Shown here: positions 40,690 through 50,326 of the stretch, in pieces
Numbering within the stretch: position 1 is the first letter of the stretch
Layout: each line of letters begins with the position of its first letter
Origin: Symbiodinium natans
Lineage: Eukaryota > Sar > Dinophyceae > Suessiales > Symbiodiniaceae
Direction: 5' to 3'
Length of the DNA: 64,000 nt
Assembly (NCBI GenBank): GCA_905221605.1
Contig: CAJNDS010002277.1
Location: 1-64,000 of the forward strand
Notes under the pieces: model-generated
Database searches by the model: none
Told to the model about the DNA's origin: nothing
The model's input: only the letters and a program-made list of their open reading frames with translations
Position numbers and translations under genes: made by a program

Positions 40690-42365
40690 AATAAGGGTTT
40701 CAGGCCTCAAGGCCTGGCGTTTAGGGTTTCAGGGCCTCAAGGGTGGCCCCAAGGCATGGCGTTTGGGGTTTCAAGGCCTCGGGGCCTGCGTTTAGGGTTT
40801 CCTGGGCCTGTTTAGGGTTTCAGGGCCTCAGGGCCTGTGTTTAGGGTTTCAGGGCCCAGCGTTTAGGGTTTCAAGGCCTCAGGGCCTGTGTTTAGGGTTT
40901 CAGGGCCTCAGGGCCTGTGTTTAGGGTTTCAGGGCCCAGCGTTTAGGGTTTCAAGGCCTCAGGGCCTGTGTTTAGGGTTTCAGGGCCTCAGGGCCTGGGT
41001 TTCAAGTTTAGGGTTTCAGGGCCCAGCGTTTAGGGGCCTCAGGGCCTGTGTTTAGGGTTTCAAGGCAAGGTATCAGGGCCTGTGTTTAGGGTTTCAGGGC
41101 CTCAGGGCCTGTGTTTAGGGTTTCAGGGCCCAGCGTTTAGGGTTTCAAGGCCTCAGGGCCTGTGTTTAGGGTTTCAGGGCCTCAGGGCCTGTGTTTAGGG
41201 TTTCACGGCCCAGCGTTTAGGGTTTCAAGGCCTCAGGGCCTGTGTTTAGGGTTTCAGGGCCTCAGGGCCTGTGTTTAGGGTTTCAGGGCCCAGCGTTTAG
41301 GGTTTCAAGGCCTCAGGGCCTGTGTTTGGGGTTTCAGGGCCTCAGGGCCTGTGTTTTGTGTTTAGGGTTTCAGGGCCTCAGGGCCTGTGTTTAGGGTTCC
41401 AGGGCCCAGCGTTTAGGGTTTCAAGGCTTCAGGGCCTGTGTTTAGGGTTTCAGGGCCTCAGGGCCTGTGTTTAGGGTTTCAGGGCCCAGCGTTTAGGGTT
41501 TCAAGGCCTCAAAGCCTGCGTTTAGGGTTTCAGGGCCTCAGGGCCTGTGTTTAGGGTTTCAGGGCCCAGCGTTTAGGGTTTCAAGGCCTCAAAGCCTGTT
41601 TTTAGGGTTTCAGGGCCTCAGGGCCTGCGTCTAGGGTTTCAGGGGTTTAGGGTTTCAGGGCCTCAGGGCCTGTGTTTAGGGTTTCAAGGCTTCAGGGCCT
41701 GTGTTTAGGGTTTCAGTGCCTCAGGGCCTGTGTTTAGGGTTTCAGGGCCCAGCGTTTAGGGTTTCAAGGTATCAGGGCCTGTGTTTAGGGTTTCAGGGCC
41801 TCAGGGCCTGTGTTTAGGGTTTCAGGGCCCAGCGTTTAGGGTTTCAAGGCCTGAAAGCCTGTGTTTAGGGTTTCAAGGCCTCAGGGCCTGTGTTTAGGGT
41901 TTCACGGCCCAGCGTTTAGGGTTTCAAGGCCTCAGGGCCTGTGTTTAGGGTTTCAAGGTCTCAGGGCCTGTGTTTAGGGTTTCAGGGCCTCAGGGCCTGT
42001 GTTTAGGGTCTCAAGGCCTCAGGGCCTGTGTTTAGGGTTTCAGGGCCTCAGGGCCTGTGTTTCGTTTCGGGTTTCAAGGCTTCAGGGCCTGTGTTTAGGG
42101 TTTCAGGGCCTCAGGGCCTGTGTTTAGGGTTTCAGGGCCCAGCGTTTAGGGTTTCAAGGCCTCAAGTCCTGGCGTTTTGGGTTTCAGGGTTTCAGGGCCT
42201 GTTTCAGCCTGTGGTTCGGGTTTCAGGGCCTCAGGGCCTGTGTTTAGAGTTTCAGGGCCCAACGTTTAGTTTCAAGCCTCAGGGCCCTCAGGGCCTGTGT
42301 TTAGGTTTCAGGGCCCAGCGTTTAGGGTTTCAAGGCCTCAAGGCCTGTGTTTAGGGTTTCAAGGT
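40690..42365. repeat. Telomere-motif higher-order minisatellite
   Basis: Built from three related units that each contain TTTAGGGTTTC. Unit A is GTTTAGGGTTTCAAGGCCTC plus AGGGCCTGT; unit B has CAGGG in place of CAAGG; unit C is GTTTAGGGTTTCAGGGCCCAGC. They follow each other mostly as A-B-C with a ~80-base higher-order period over about 1.7 kb. Degenerate TTTTTCAAGG sequence follows (42365-42460). Confidence 0.93.
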
Positions 42366-42502
42366 CTCAACGCCGTGTTTTTTCAAGTTTTGCAGGGTTT
42401 TTCAAGGTTTTTCAATGTTTTTTAAGGTTTTTCCATGTTTCTTCGGGTTTTTTCAGGTTTTTTCTGAGGAAGGGCTGCCCCTGCGACCTTTTCACAGCCT
42501 AA

Positions 42503-42900
42503 TTTCGGTCAAGGGGGGTCGTATTTTTGGATTTTAAAGGCAAAATAGTCTTTGGAGACCCTCCTTGCCTCAAACTCCGACCCCCCCTTGAGAGGGAAAG
42601 TTTGCCTCAAAAAACACCCCAAAAGGGACCTCAGGCTTGGCCTAGGAAAATGCGAATTTTTAGTACTGAAATCGAGGGTTCTGGGTGGCCTCTCGTTTTC
42701 TGGGTTTTTGTGTTTTTCAAGTTTTTCAAGACTTTTCCGCGACCTTTTTCATAATGATTTTGGTCAGGGGGGGGGGGGTCATTTTTCGATTTTAAAGGCA
42801 AAATAATCTTCGGAGACCCCCCCTTGCCTCGAACTCCGACCCCCCATGAGGGAAAATTTGCTTCCAAAAACACCCCAAATGGGGGGAACCCCAGGCTTCT
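42503..42900. repeat. Direct duplication of a ~150-bp block
   Basis: The block GATTTTAAAGGCAAAATA, GGAGACCC, CTTGCCTC, AACTCCGACCCCCC, AAAACACCCCAAA occurs at 42530-42622 and 42786-42880. TTTTGTGTTTTTCAAG-type sequence lies between. Frames across it are unassigned. Confidence 0.85.
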
Positions 42901-43174
42901 TTTTCCTTCTTTTTTCCTTCGTTTTTTCATGTTTTAAATTTTTTTCAAGGTTTGAGCCTCAGTTTAAGATTTCAAGACCTCAAAGCCTCGCGTGGTTTAG
43001 TATCTCCACCTCCTCGTTTGTTAAGTGGAAGTCATTCACTTTGTTATTGAACCATCCTAATAAAAGGAAGAAACTTTTTATTTCTTAATGTTATGGGAAC
43101 TTCGGGTGGGTGGGTATTTTTCGATGTTCTAAACACAAAGCCTAAACGAGAAACTGCTCGACCAGGAGCTCTTG

Positions 43175-43250
43175 AACCCTAAACCCTAAACCCTAAACCC
43201 TAAACCCTAAACCCTAAACCCTAAACCCCCCCCCCCCCCCCCCCCCCACC
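43175..43250. repeat. CCCTAAA array ending in poly-C
   Basis: Seven CCCTAAA units then C19. The adjacent block GATTCTTTCAACCCCC, GGGAGGCCT recurs at 53757-53788 after another CCCTAAA array. Confidence 0.95.
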
Positions 43251-43271
43251 CTGATTCTTTCAACCCCCCCG

Positions 43272-43364
43272 TGGGAGGCCTGCCAGGAAGCTCTCCGTGA
43301 CCAAGGCGCCCATGGACACTTCACTCAGGGGCTCAAGCTCCGGATCGGGCTCCTGGGGTTTTAA
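43272..43364 (+). CDS. Exon-like spacer with duplicated 3' end
   Basis: Plus frame reads WEACQEALRDQGAHGHFTQG then LKLRIGLLGF. The last ~30 bases (GGGGCTCAAGCTCCGGATC ...) are repeated after the following telomere array at 43431-43463. Product unknown, but this is among the more protein-like spacers. Confidence 0.35.
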   Translation, partial: WEACQEALRDQGAHGHFTQGLKLRIGLLGF

Positions 43365-43365
43365 G

Positions 43366-43434
43366 GGGGTTTAGGGTGTAGGGTTTAGGGTTTAGGGTTT
43401 AGGGTTTAGGGTTTAGGGTTTAGGGTTTAGGGGC
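43366..43434. repeat. TTTAGGG array between two copies of an exon end
   Basis: Eight units flanked by direct repeats GGGGCTCAAGCTCCGGATC (43330-43348 and 43431-43449). Confidence 0.95.
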
Positions 43435-43572
43435 TCAAGCTCCGGATCTGGCTCCTGGGATTTTTGGGGATGTTTTGAGGGGGGTTTTAAGGGGGCTTTA
43501 AGGGGCGGCCTTAGGTAGTGGGTAAACTCTATACCCAGAATTTTAGGGCTCCTGGGATTCTGGGATGTGGAA

Positions 43573-43672
43573 CTAGGATGGCCCTATTAACACCCTCTGG
43601 AGCATATTCCTGAAGATGTTCCTCTTCAACCCAATAAGGGAAAAAGATGAAATGTCCCAGGGGCCTACCTAG
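43573..43672. mobile_element. Hairpin element family I
   Basis: CTAGGATGGCCCTATTAACA at the left; CAGGGGCCTACCTAG at the right; CATATTCCTGAAGATGTTCC and AAGATGAAATGTCCC inside. Confidence 0.82.
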
Positions 43673-44104
43673 TTTCGGGGGTTTAAAGGGGCGGTTTTCG
43701 GGGGCTCAGGGGTTAACTCCATACCCAGAAAAAAAGGGAAAAGGACTTAAGAACTAAGGAACCTTGCCCTGTTTGTAGGGGTAGATAGGTTACTTTGGGT
43801 AGCTTTCAGGGTGGGTTGAAAATTTGGGTTTGTTGCTTTAGAGGTTTTCGAATGGGGTTTGAGGGCTTAAGGGGGTCCCCTAACCCCTACACCCTAAACC
43901 CTAAACTCTAAAACCACCATTAAACCCTAAGGCTTTGTAGCTGAGTTAGGAGTTCATCAATGCTGCCACGGAGGCGGGAGGGGGTTGAGAGGGCTATACC
44001 GTAAAAACAGGAGATGGACCCAATGCTTCATGTACTCCCGAAGCCCGCGATCTGCAACCTTATGCCCGGAAGACTCGGCTCCCTACCCTGAAGACGCTCT
44101 GATG

Positions 44105-44215
44105 GAATTCCTTTTTGGGGTTCGGGTTTAGGTTTTAGGCCTCGGGGAGTTTTGGGGGGTTTTAGTATACTACCCTAAAAAGAAGGTACAACATAGGAGC
44201 CGTCAGGTAGGACTT
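44105..44215. mobile_element. Hairpin-like element, family K relative
   Basis: TTCCTTTTTGGGGTTCGGG and TATACTACCCTAAAAAGAAGG with GGTACAACATAGGAGCC. The internal order resembles 34882-35015 but the arms are poorly matched. Confidence 0.45.
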
Positions 44216-44439
44216 GCCAAAAGCCTGAAACTCCGAATCGCAACTCTCAGACACTCCACCTAGACCTCCGAATGTACTCCTCTTTTGGTCACCAACTTTA
44301 CCCTGCTTACACAGAATCCGGCGAAGTTCGGCGAGCTACGATCGGACGCTGGGTAGCCAGTAGCCAAATTATGACAAGGGTACCCTGTTTGGGGATTGGT
44401 TACTTGTTTTCATGGAAACCTAGCGCCCAAAACACCCTG

Positions 44440-44531
44440 GTCCTTAGTAGGGAATGAAGGAATTAGGGTCCTATATTAACCCTGGAACGGATTCATGTAG
44501 GGTACCTCAGTCCCTCATTCCCTACCAAGGC
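44440..44531. mobile_element. Hairpin element family C
   Basis: CTTAGTAGGGAATGAAGGAA at the left mirrors CTCATTCCCTACCAAGG at the right, with inner TTAGGGTCCTATA / GTAGGGTACCTCAG. Confidence 0.82.
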
Positions 44532-44621
44532 CTAGCTAGAAAAAGGGAAGAATGATTGTCAATGGGCCACCCTAAACCCTAAACCCTAACTCTTAACCCT
44601 AAACCCAAACCCTAAACCGCT

Positions 44622-44705
44622 AAGGAGGTCTGCGGGGTGCCCCCGGCCTGTATGTCGGATGGCCCACCAATCTGCAAGCGGGAGTTGTACTTGCGGGGAA
44701 CATAG
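44622..44705 (+). CDS. Exon-like segment with stop, cysteine-containing
   Basis: Plus frame reads KEVCGVPPACMSDGPPICKR then ELYLRGT, stop TAG. Preceded by CCCTAAA units. No family is recognised. Confidence 0.3.
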   Translation, partial: KEVCGVPPACMSDGPPICKRELYLRGT

Positions 44706-44857
44706 GCCCTTAAACCTACATGGGGCTTTCCGAATTAGGGTTTATAGGGTTTAGGGTTTCGGGTTTAGGGTTTAGGGTTTACCTTAGTGGGGTGCTTTTA
44801 TAAGGGGATCCAAATTTGGGGGTCTAAACCCCTACCTATAGAGTTCAGGGATTCGGG

Positions 44858-45085
44858 TTGAAGGAAGTAGGGGTTATAAGCCCCAATGCCCTAGTGGCTA
44901 CCAGTACTAGCATGCGTTCCTTGGAGTTGGGAGTGACCGACGTTGTGTTTTACGGAGGTCAGGGAGGGACTCGCATGTTTTTGTTTGCTCTCAGTCGGCG
45001 GCCGCTTGATTCCGCCCTGGCTGTCTGTGCTGGCGCACGGTGTCAAGAGAAGATGGATCGCAACCCCATAAAGCAATGGGCCTGA
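44858..45085 (+). CDS. Unassigned ORF, 75 codons
   Basis: Plus frame with a protein-like C-terminal half (SLELGVTDVVFYGGQGGTRM, then FLFALSRRPLDSALAVCAGA, ending QEKMDRNPIKQWA, stop). The first codons may be intronic. No family is recognised. It could share a gene with the segment at 44622. Confidence 0.35.
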   Translation: MKEVGVISPNALVATSTSMRSLELGVTDVVFYGGQGGTRMFLFALSRRPLDSALAVCAGARCQEKMDRNPIKQWA

Positions 45086-45548
45086 ACTACACATATTCAG
45101 GTACTACCCAACACATGCTAACCATCCTGTACGTGCCCGCAAAAACCGAGACCATGTCCAATGTACTCACACCCCTACAAAACCTAAGCCCTCAGTCTCA
45201 ACCCTCCCAAGACCTTACGCCTTTCATCTCCCAGAGTTTGGGCTGTGGGTTTAGGGCTCAGCCCTCCATAAGGATCCCAGGACGGGGTCATCCAAACCTC
45301 ACTCACCAGAACTAAGCGAAAACCAAGACCCTAAACCAGTGGATCGAATGGGATTGATACTTCGACCCTTCGGGTAGTCGAGGCCGAGCCTGACTTACAG
45401 CGGCTACAAAGACCCCACCCCAAATTCTCGAGCCACTATGTGGTTTGGGGGTAGGTTTGGGGGTTAGGGTTTAGTGGGTGGGGTTAAGGGTTCAGGGTTC
45501 AGGGCTTAGGGTATAGGGTTGGCGGGTTTAGGGTTTAGGTCTTGGCAG

Positions 45549-45656
45549 TTAGAAAGGCTTGAGCATCCTCCCCAGACCCGAAGGAACCCTGACGTCCAGC
45601 AAATCCTTCCCTTCACACCCCACACCCCGGGCAACTGTGCTACACTTGATGAGCCC
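45549..45656 (-). CDS. Exon-like segment, 35 codons
   Basis: Minus frame reads GLIKCSTVARGVGCEGKDLL then DVRVPSGLGRMLKPF, stop. Product unknown. Confidence 0.3.
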   Translation of the reverse strand, partial: GLIKCSTVARGVGCEGKDLLDVRVPSGLGRMLKPF

Positions 45657-45728
45657 CAAAACCCTAGACCCTCAACCTTAAACCCTAAACCCTAAACCCT
45701 CAACCCTAAACCCTAAACCCTAAGCTAA

Positions 45729-45815
45729 ATTCCGGACCTCGAGGAAGGGCGCTGGAGGCGGTATCCAGCACTGGCGATGCGTCGGGAGCTTCAAGGCCGT
45801 TTCGGGGTGAAGGCC
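45729..45815 (+). CDS. Exon-like spacer with GTGAAG donor
   Basis: Plus frame reads IPDLEEGRWRRYPALAMRRE then LQGRFG and ends TTCGGG before GTGAAGG. CCCTAAA units precede it and follow it. Product unknown. Confidence 0.33.
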
Positions 45816-46230
45816 CTAAACCCTAAATTCGGGTTTAGGGTTTAGGGTTTAGAGTTTAGGGTTTAGGGAGTTTACTGTAAATCCCCAAAATCCTAAACCC
45901 GGAGCCCTGCAAACCCCCATGCCCTATAACCAATGATGAAACCACGCCCAGCAAAGAGTTGCGTTTTTTTGCAAAGGCTTCGTTTTGGGCTAGGGTTGTT
46001 TGGGCTAGGGTTGCTTTCTTCGACTACTCAGGAATTAAGGTTTTAGGGCCAGAAGTATATCAATCTTACCTGAAACCTCAAATAAATAGAAGTACCCATG
46101 AACCTCCGAGAAGGCCACGTGCAGAGCACCGGGCAAAGGCAGGGATTCGTGAGGCTTAGGGTCGGGGTCTTGGCTTCTTGGGAGCTGTGGGCAGGGTGTG
46201 GACCAGGAGCATAACCGGCGTATAGGGTCT

Positions 46231-46331
46231 ACTTGAAGGTTCATGCATACTTGTAAGTGGGGTGATAAGTAGGCTAACTTGGCTAGAACCATAGTAACCC
46301 TACCTACAACCCTACTTACCAACCTTCAAGT
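46231..46331. mobile_element. Hairpin element family E
   Basis: ACTTGAAGGTTCATGCATAC at the left and AACCTTCAAGT at the right; inner GTAAGTGGGGTGATAAGTAGG / CCTACCTACAACCCTACTTAC. A half copy (GTACCCATGAACCTCCGAG) is at 46092-46110. Confidence 0.8.
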
Positions 46332-46433
46332 AGGGAGTCTAGGGCATCCGCCACGCGGTGGCGGTGGCGTGTCTTTACAAGAGCAAAGTACTTGAAGGCG
46401 ATGGGCAACAAACCTTCCTCAACTGGTTCGCAT

Positions 46434-46512
46434 TGGGGAGTGAAGGAATTCGGCAACATTTACCCTGAACCCGGGGAGTGAAAGAATTCGGCAACATTTA
46501 CCCTGAACCCTA
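46434..46512. repeat. 40-bp tandem duplication
   Basis: GGGGAGTGAAGGAATTCGGC and AACATTTACCCTGAACCC are repeated immediately with one change. Confidence 0.92.
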
Positions 46513-46673
46513 AACCTTGAACCCTGAACCCCCCCCCCCCCCCAACTCGGAGCCTGCGACAGGTCCATGAAGCTGTCAGCCTGGTGTAGCTGCTCTCCTT
46601 GGGAGGGCTCGCTGCTGATGCCTGAGGGACTCAGAGGTGTCAAGGTCAAGGGCTTCGGTTCACCCCTGAACCC

Positions 46674-46852
46674 TAAACAAGAACCCCTAAACCCCTAAAC
46701 CCCTAAACCCCTAAACCCTAAACCCTAAACCCTAAACCCTAAACCCTAAACCCTAAACCCTAAACCCTAAACCCTAAACCCTAAACCCTAAACCCTAAAC
46801 CCTAACCCTAAACCCTAAACCCTAAACCCTAAACCCTAAACCCTAAACCCAG
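46674..46852. repeat. Interstitial CCCTAAA array
   Basis: About 25 units; the first five are CCCCTAAA octamers, the rest perfect heptamers. Confidence 0.97.
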
Positions 46853-47308
46853 TTCATCTTCGAACAAATATTCGAAAACTAAACTGCCGATGGGCTCTAT
46901 CATCTAGCCTGTGTAGCCAAGGACCGGAATTTATCACATAATGGACCAAGTGAGTGTCAGGGCTAGAGGGTGCAGGCTGCAGGCTGTAGGCCACAGGCCT
47001 AGGGTTAGGGTTTAGAGTTCAGGGTTTAGGATTTAGGGGGTCGTTCCAGAACATGGTATGCAAAGGGAACCTGTGTTTGGGTGGCTTGTTCGGGCGAACC
47101 TTACACACTTTGTTTCGGGTGTCGCCTTTATTTAGATTGTAGTTCCTCCAATACGAACGACGCCCTACCAATACCTCCGATTGCAGCTCCATGGCTTGGG
47201 ACCCCCCTAAACCCTAACCCTAAACCCTAAACCCCAAAAAAGCAAACCAATGTGGAAGTCTGGGTCATGCTATGCCCCTAAACCCTAAACCCGAGCTTCA
47301 GGGCCACG

Positions 47309-47452
47309 AAGCGTGAACCCCAACAAACAGCAACGGGACTTAGGGTTTATAGTATCTCCTACACGAACACGCTGATGGCTTTTATCCGGTCCCTGCAGAC
47401 CAAAGCATCGAAGGCTTACACTGAGGGACCAAAGCAAAGGGTAAAGGGCTGA
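47309..47452 (+). CDS. Unassigned exon-like ORF, 47 codons
   Basis: Plus frame contains ISYTNTLMAFIRSLQTKASK then AYTEGPKQR, with CAAAGG before GTAAAGG as a possible donor. The minus strand carries an 89-codon frame (47285-47554), so strand is unresolved. Confidence 0.3.
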   Translation, partial: KREPQQTATGLRVYSISYTNTLMAFIRSLQTKASKAYTEGPKQRVKG

Positions 47453-47694
47453 GGGTCTAGCCCTACCGTGTTTGAAACCACCCTGTATGAGGATTGCAGA
47501 GAACTCAAGGCGGAACCAAAGGCTCACACTAGGGATTAATACAGAGACGCTCACCAGGCAAGAAGTTATTTGCTCGATGATGAAGGGAACCCTAGACTCA
47601 AGACAAAAGGGCCCTGAATCCTAGAACTCTAAACCCTAAACCCTAAACCCTAAACCCTAAACCCTAAACCCTAAACCCTAAAGCTGGCACGGGA

Positions 47695-47802
47695 TTCCAA
47701 TTGCTGGCTCGGGAGCCAGCGCTCGGCTGCGACGGCCTTGGTTGTTTACTTCGCTGTCCTATGAACTGCAGAGGGAAGAAAAAGAACCTGCAAAAAATGT
47801 GA
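47695..47802 (+). CDS. Exon-like ORF, 35 codons with stop
   Basis: Plus frame reads FQLLAREPALGCDGLGCLLR then CPMNCRGKKKNLQKM, stop TGA. It follows a CCCTAAA array. Product unknown. Confidence 0.3.
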   Translation, partial: FQLLAREPALGCDGLGCLLRCPMNCRGKKKNLQKM

Positions 47803-47822
47803 GTGCGGGTGTAGCCCTAGAC

Positions 47823-48005
47823 CGCGAACCTTAGAGCCTCTATCTTACTAAGCACTTGAATCTGAAGCAAGCGGTTTTGTAAGCCCCAGTGTTCCAACTC
47901 GTCACGGGCTAGCAGGTAAGACCTGGGGGAGCTTAGGCATGTGCCTGCCACCATTCTGTCAATGGCCACATGGACGGCGTTTAAGGTGCAGAGCTTCTGC
48001 CCCAA
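47823..48005 (-). CDS. Exon-like ORF, 60 codons
   Basis: Minus frame reads KLCTLNAVHVAIDRMVAG then SYLLARDELEHWGLQNRLLQ then IQVLS, with GGGGCAG as a possible acceptor at the start and AGTAAG as a possible donor near the end. Helical, protein-like composition. No family is recognised. Confidence 0.38.
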
Positions 48006-48173
48006 ACCCTCAGCCCTAAGCCCTATTCACCCTAAACCCTAAACCCTACCAAAGCCTAGTCCCGAAACCCTAATGGATGGGGACCCGAGAGTGGTCCACT
48101 CCTGGACCTGAACTTCAAGTGGCCCAGTATTCGGATCGGGCCGGCATGTGCGGGTGGAACAAAGCTTCTTACT

Positions 48174-48638
48174 AGGTCAAGTGCCCGAGGCTCCCCTACA
48201 AGGGAAGAAGCATCAGAACTTCGGGGGGCACGTATGTGGAGATTTCTTGGGAGGTGACCCTCTGCCAATCTCCCGTCTCTGTAGGGTCTGCAGACGCAGG
48301 CCTGCCTCCAGTCCAGGCACATGGCCCAGGCCGCCTTGGAGAGAAGTGCAAGAACAAGGGCTGTTCGAAGTTGGTTCGTGCTCCCAGACCTTGCCGGGTC
48401 CATGCCTCCAAGAACAATACTGCCAACTCTTCCAAGTCTTCGAGCTATGCCAGCTATGCGTAAAGGACGCCTGTTCCGCGGAGTCAACTTAGCCAAGTCC
48501 TCCTCTAGGATCTGGCCCCCCTGAACTCAAGCGTACGACTCGCCGAGGGGTGCCTCAAAAGCAAAGGCGGCTCGCATACCAACCCAGACCCCGGCCTTCT
48601 AGCAGGAACTGTTGCATTCCACTTGGCCAGGGAATCCT
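48174..48638. repeat. Direct duplication, copy 1 (offset 720 bp)
   Basis: Starts AGGTCAAGTGCCCGAGGC; nearly identical to 48894-49352 with only a handful of substitutions and small indels near the 3' end (GGAACTGTTGCATTCCAC is the last shared block). It contains the exon-like frame at 48291-48524. Confidence 0.95.
48291..48524 (+). CDS. Duplicated exon-like ORF, copy 1
   Basis: After CTCTGTAG the plus frame reads GLQTQACLQSRHMAQAALER ... SWFVLPDLAGSMPPRTILPT ... FRGVNLAKSSSRIWPP, stop. Of the three substitutions between the copies inside it, two are synonymous in this frame. Other frames remain open on both strands (one contains a C-x4-C-x10-C-x2-H pattern, KCKNKGCSKLVRAPRPCRVH), so the frame is a judgement. 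Confidence 0.35.
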   Translation, partial: QTQACLQSRHMAQAALERSARTRAVRSWFVLPDLAGSMPPRTILPTLPSLRAMPAMRKGRLFRGVNLAKSSSRIWPP

Positions 48639-48893
48639 GATCAAACCCGAAACCGATGACCTACCTTTAGCTGTCCGACATTCTGCTGGCATTGGATTGG
48701 GCTGGCATGCCGTGGAACGAGACACCACGAGCTTTCGTAACACTCCAGCTTCTAGCTCAGCGCACATGCTGCGTGTGTGCACCCCTCTGCAATGCAAGAT
48801 GGAGGGGATCCAAACAGGATTTGCAAAAGCAGTTTGCGGTGCTTCTTGCTTCAGGAGGATGTCGAACGGACCCGAACGTGGAATAGCCTTTCA

Positions 48894-49352
48894 AGGTCAA
48901 GTGCCCGAGGCTCCCCTACAAGGGAAGAAGCGTCAGAACTTCGGGGGGCACGTGTGTGGAGATTTTTTGGGAGGTGACCCTCTGCCAATCTCCCGTCTCT
49001 GTAGGGTCTGCAAATGCAGGCCTGCCTCCAGTCCAGGCACATGGCCCAGGCCGCCTTGGAGAGAAGTGCAAGAACAAGGGCTGTTCGAAGTTGGTTCGTG
49101 CTCCCAGACCTTGCCGGGTCCATGCCTCCGAGAACAATACTGCCAACTCTTCCAAGTCTTCGAGCTATGCCAGCTATGCGTAAAGGACGCCTGTTCCGCG
49201 GAGTCAACTTAGCCAAGTCCTCCTCTAGGATCTGGCCCCCCTGAACTCAAGCGTACGACTCGCCGAGGGGAGCCTCAGAAGGCGGCCCGCATACCAACCC
49301 AGACCCCAGCCTGCTAACAGGAACTGTTGCATTCCACCTGGCCAGGGAACCC
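48894..49352. repeat. Direct duplication, copy 2
   Basis: Second copy of 48174-48638. The 255 bases between the copies (48639-48893) are single-copy and open in one plus frame. Confidence 0.95.
49011..49244 (+). CDS. Duplicated exon-like ORF, copy 2
   Basis: Same frame as 48291-48524 with one amino-acid change (GLQM in place of GLQT). Confidence 0.35.
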   Translation, partial: QMQACLQSRHMAQAALERSARTRAVRSWFVLPDLAGSMPPRTILPTLPSLRAMPAMRKGRLFRGVNLAKSSSRIWPP

Positions 49353-49391
49353 TGCAGGCTCGACATCTTAGGGTTCAGAGCTTATAAGGTT

Positions 49392-49487
49392 TTACCTGGA
49401 CCTCGGATTGTAGTATTTCGTGCCTACTGAAATTTCTTGGCTAGCAATATACCCACAAAAAGGAACTACAATTGGAGGTCTAGGTAG
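49392..49487. mobile_element. Hairpin element with CCTGGACCTC ends
   Basis: TACCTGGACCTCGGATTGTAGT at the left mirrors ACTACAATTGGAGGTCTAGGTA at the right. The CCTRGACC ends resemble those of the intron-borne element at 14786. Confidence 0.85.
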
Positions 49488-49659
49488 GGTATGTAGGATG
49501 AGGCTTAGCTCCTTTGAGCAACGGAAGTCTCCACAGTGCGAACAGGCCATAGTCATGTGCACTGGCCTGCGAGACCTGCAGAACATCGCAGCCCCTGGGA
49601 AGCTGAAGACCCCCCTAAAACCCTAAACCCTAAACCCTAAACCCTACAAGCTGACGGTT

Positions 49660-49735
49660 GTAGGGATCTTGGAGCCCCAAGACCGAACAAACGGTGTTCC
49701 TTCTGCAGCGCGAAGGCAGCGAGTCGAGGGTTTAG
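49660..49735 (+). CDS. Exon-like spacer
   Basis: Plus frame reads KLTVVGILEPQDRTNGVPSA then ARRQR; minus frames are also open (SRCRRNTVCSVLGLQDPYNR, ending at a GTAGGG donor). Strand unresolved. Confidence 0.25.
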
Positions 49736-49761
49736 GGTATGGCTTTAGAGGTCTACAGGCA

Positions 49762-49928
49762 GTTTAGGGTTTAGGGTTTAGGGTTTAGGGTTAGGGTTTA
49801 GGGTTTAGGGTTTAGGGTTTAGGGTTTAGGGTTTAGGGTTTAGGGTTTAGGGTTTAGGGTTTAGGGTTTAGGGTTTAGGGTTTAGGGTTTAGGGTTTAGG
49901 GTTTAGGGTTTAGGGTTTAGGGTTTAGC
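49762..49928. repeat. Interstitial TTTAGGG array
   Basis: About 24 units, nearly all perfect. Confidence 0.97.
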
Positions 49929-50096
49929 TCAGGGGCGAAGGTGCTTGGCTCAAAACCAGGGTCTTCGAGTAGACAAAGCTGTTAAGAGGTCAGTCGCTTG
50001 GGAGCCAGAGGTCTTGTGATTGGAAACCAGCATTACCGGCCTTGATGTCCTGAACATGGACGGCAAGACAGGTGCCGAGTCGCACTGGTAGGGCGC
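49926..50096 (+). CDS. ORF with one in-frame TGA
   Basis: Plus frame reads LAQGRRCLAQNQGLRVDKAV then KRSVAWEPEVL, TGA, then LETSITGLDVLNMDGKTGAE and SHW with TAG. The two halves are in the same frame. It could be a pseudogene, a short intron region, or chance. Confidence 0.25.
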
Positions 50097-50221
50097 AACA
50101 AGCAGGAGTAGCCCATCAGGGTTGAGGGTTGGAGTTTAGGGTTTAGGGTTTGGGGTTTAGGGTTCAGGGTTTAGGGATATAGAGTTTGGGGTTTAGGGTT
50201 CCTTAACACCTGCATCACACC

Positions 50222-50326
50222 TGGGAAACGCAAGTGGACATGAGTCTAGACAACACCAAAGACGTCTGGCGACAGAGCAAAACAAGGAAGCCGGTGGGCC
50301 ACACGCGCATCCAGTTGATACTTTGA
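50222..50326 (+). CDS. Exon-like segment with stop
   Basis: Plus frame reads HTWETQVDMSLDNTKDVWRQ then SKTRKPVGHTRIQLIL, stop TGA. Good composition; other frames are also open. Product unknown. Confidence 0.33.
   Translation, partial: WETQVDMSLDNTKDVWRQSKTRKPVGHTRIQLIL

Noticed and set aside
43326-43345. Possible dinoflagellate spliced-leader relic (GGCTCAAG) here and at 26148 and 32462
   Set aside because: Only eight bases match; the TTTTGGCTCAAG core is not present, so the matches carry no weight.
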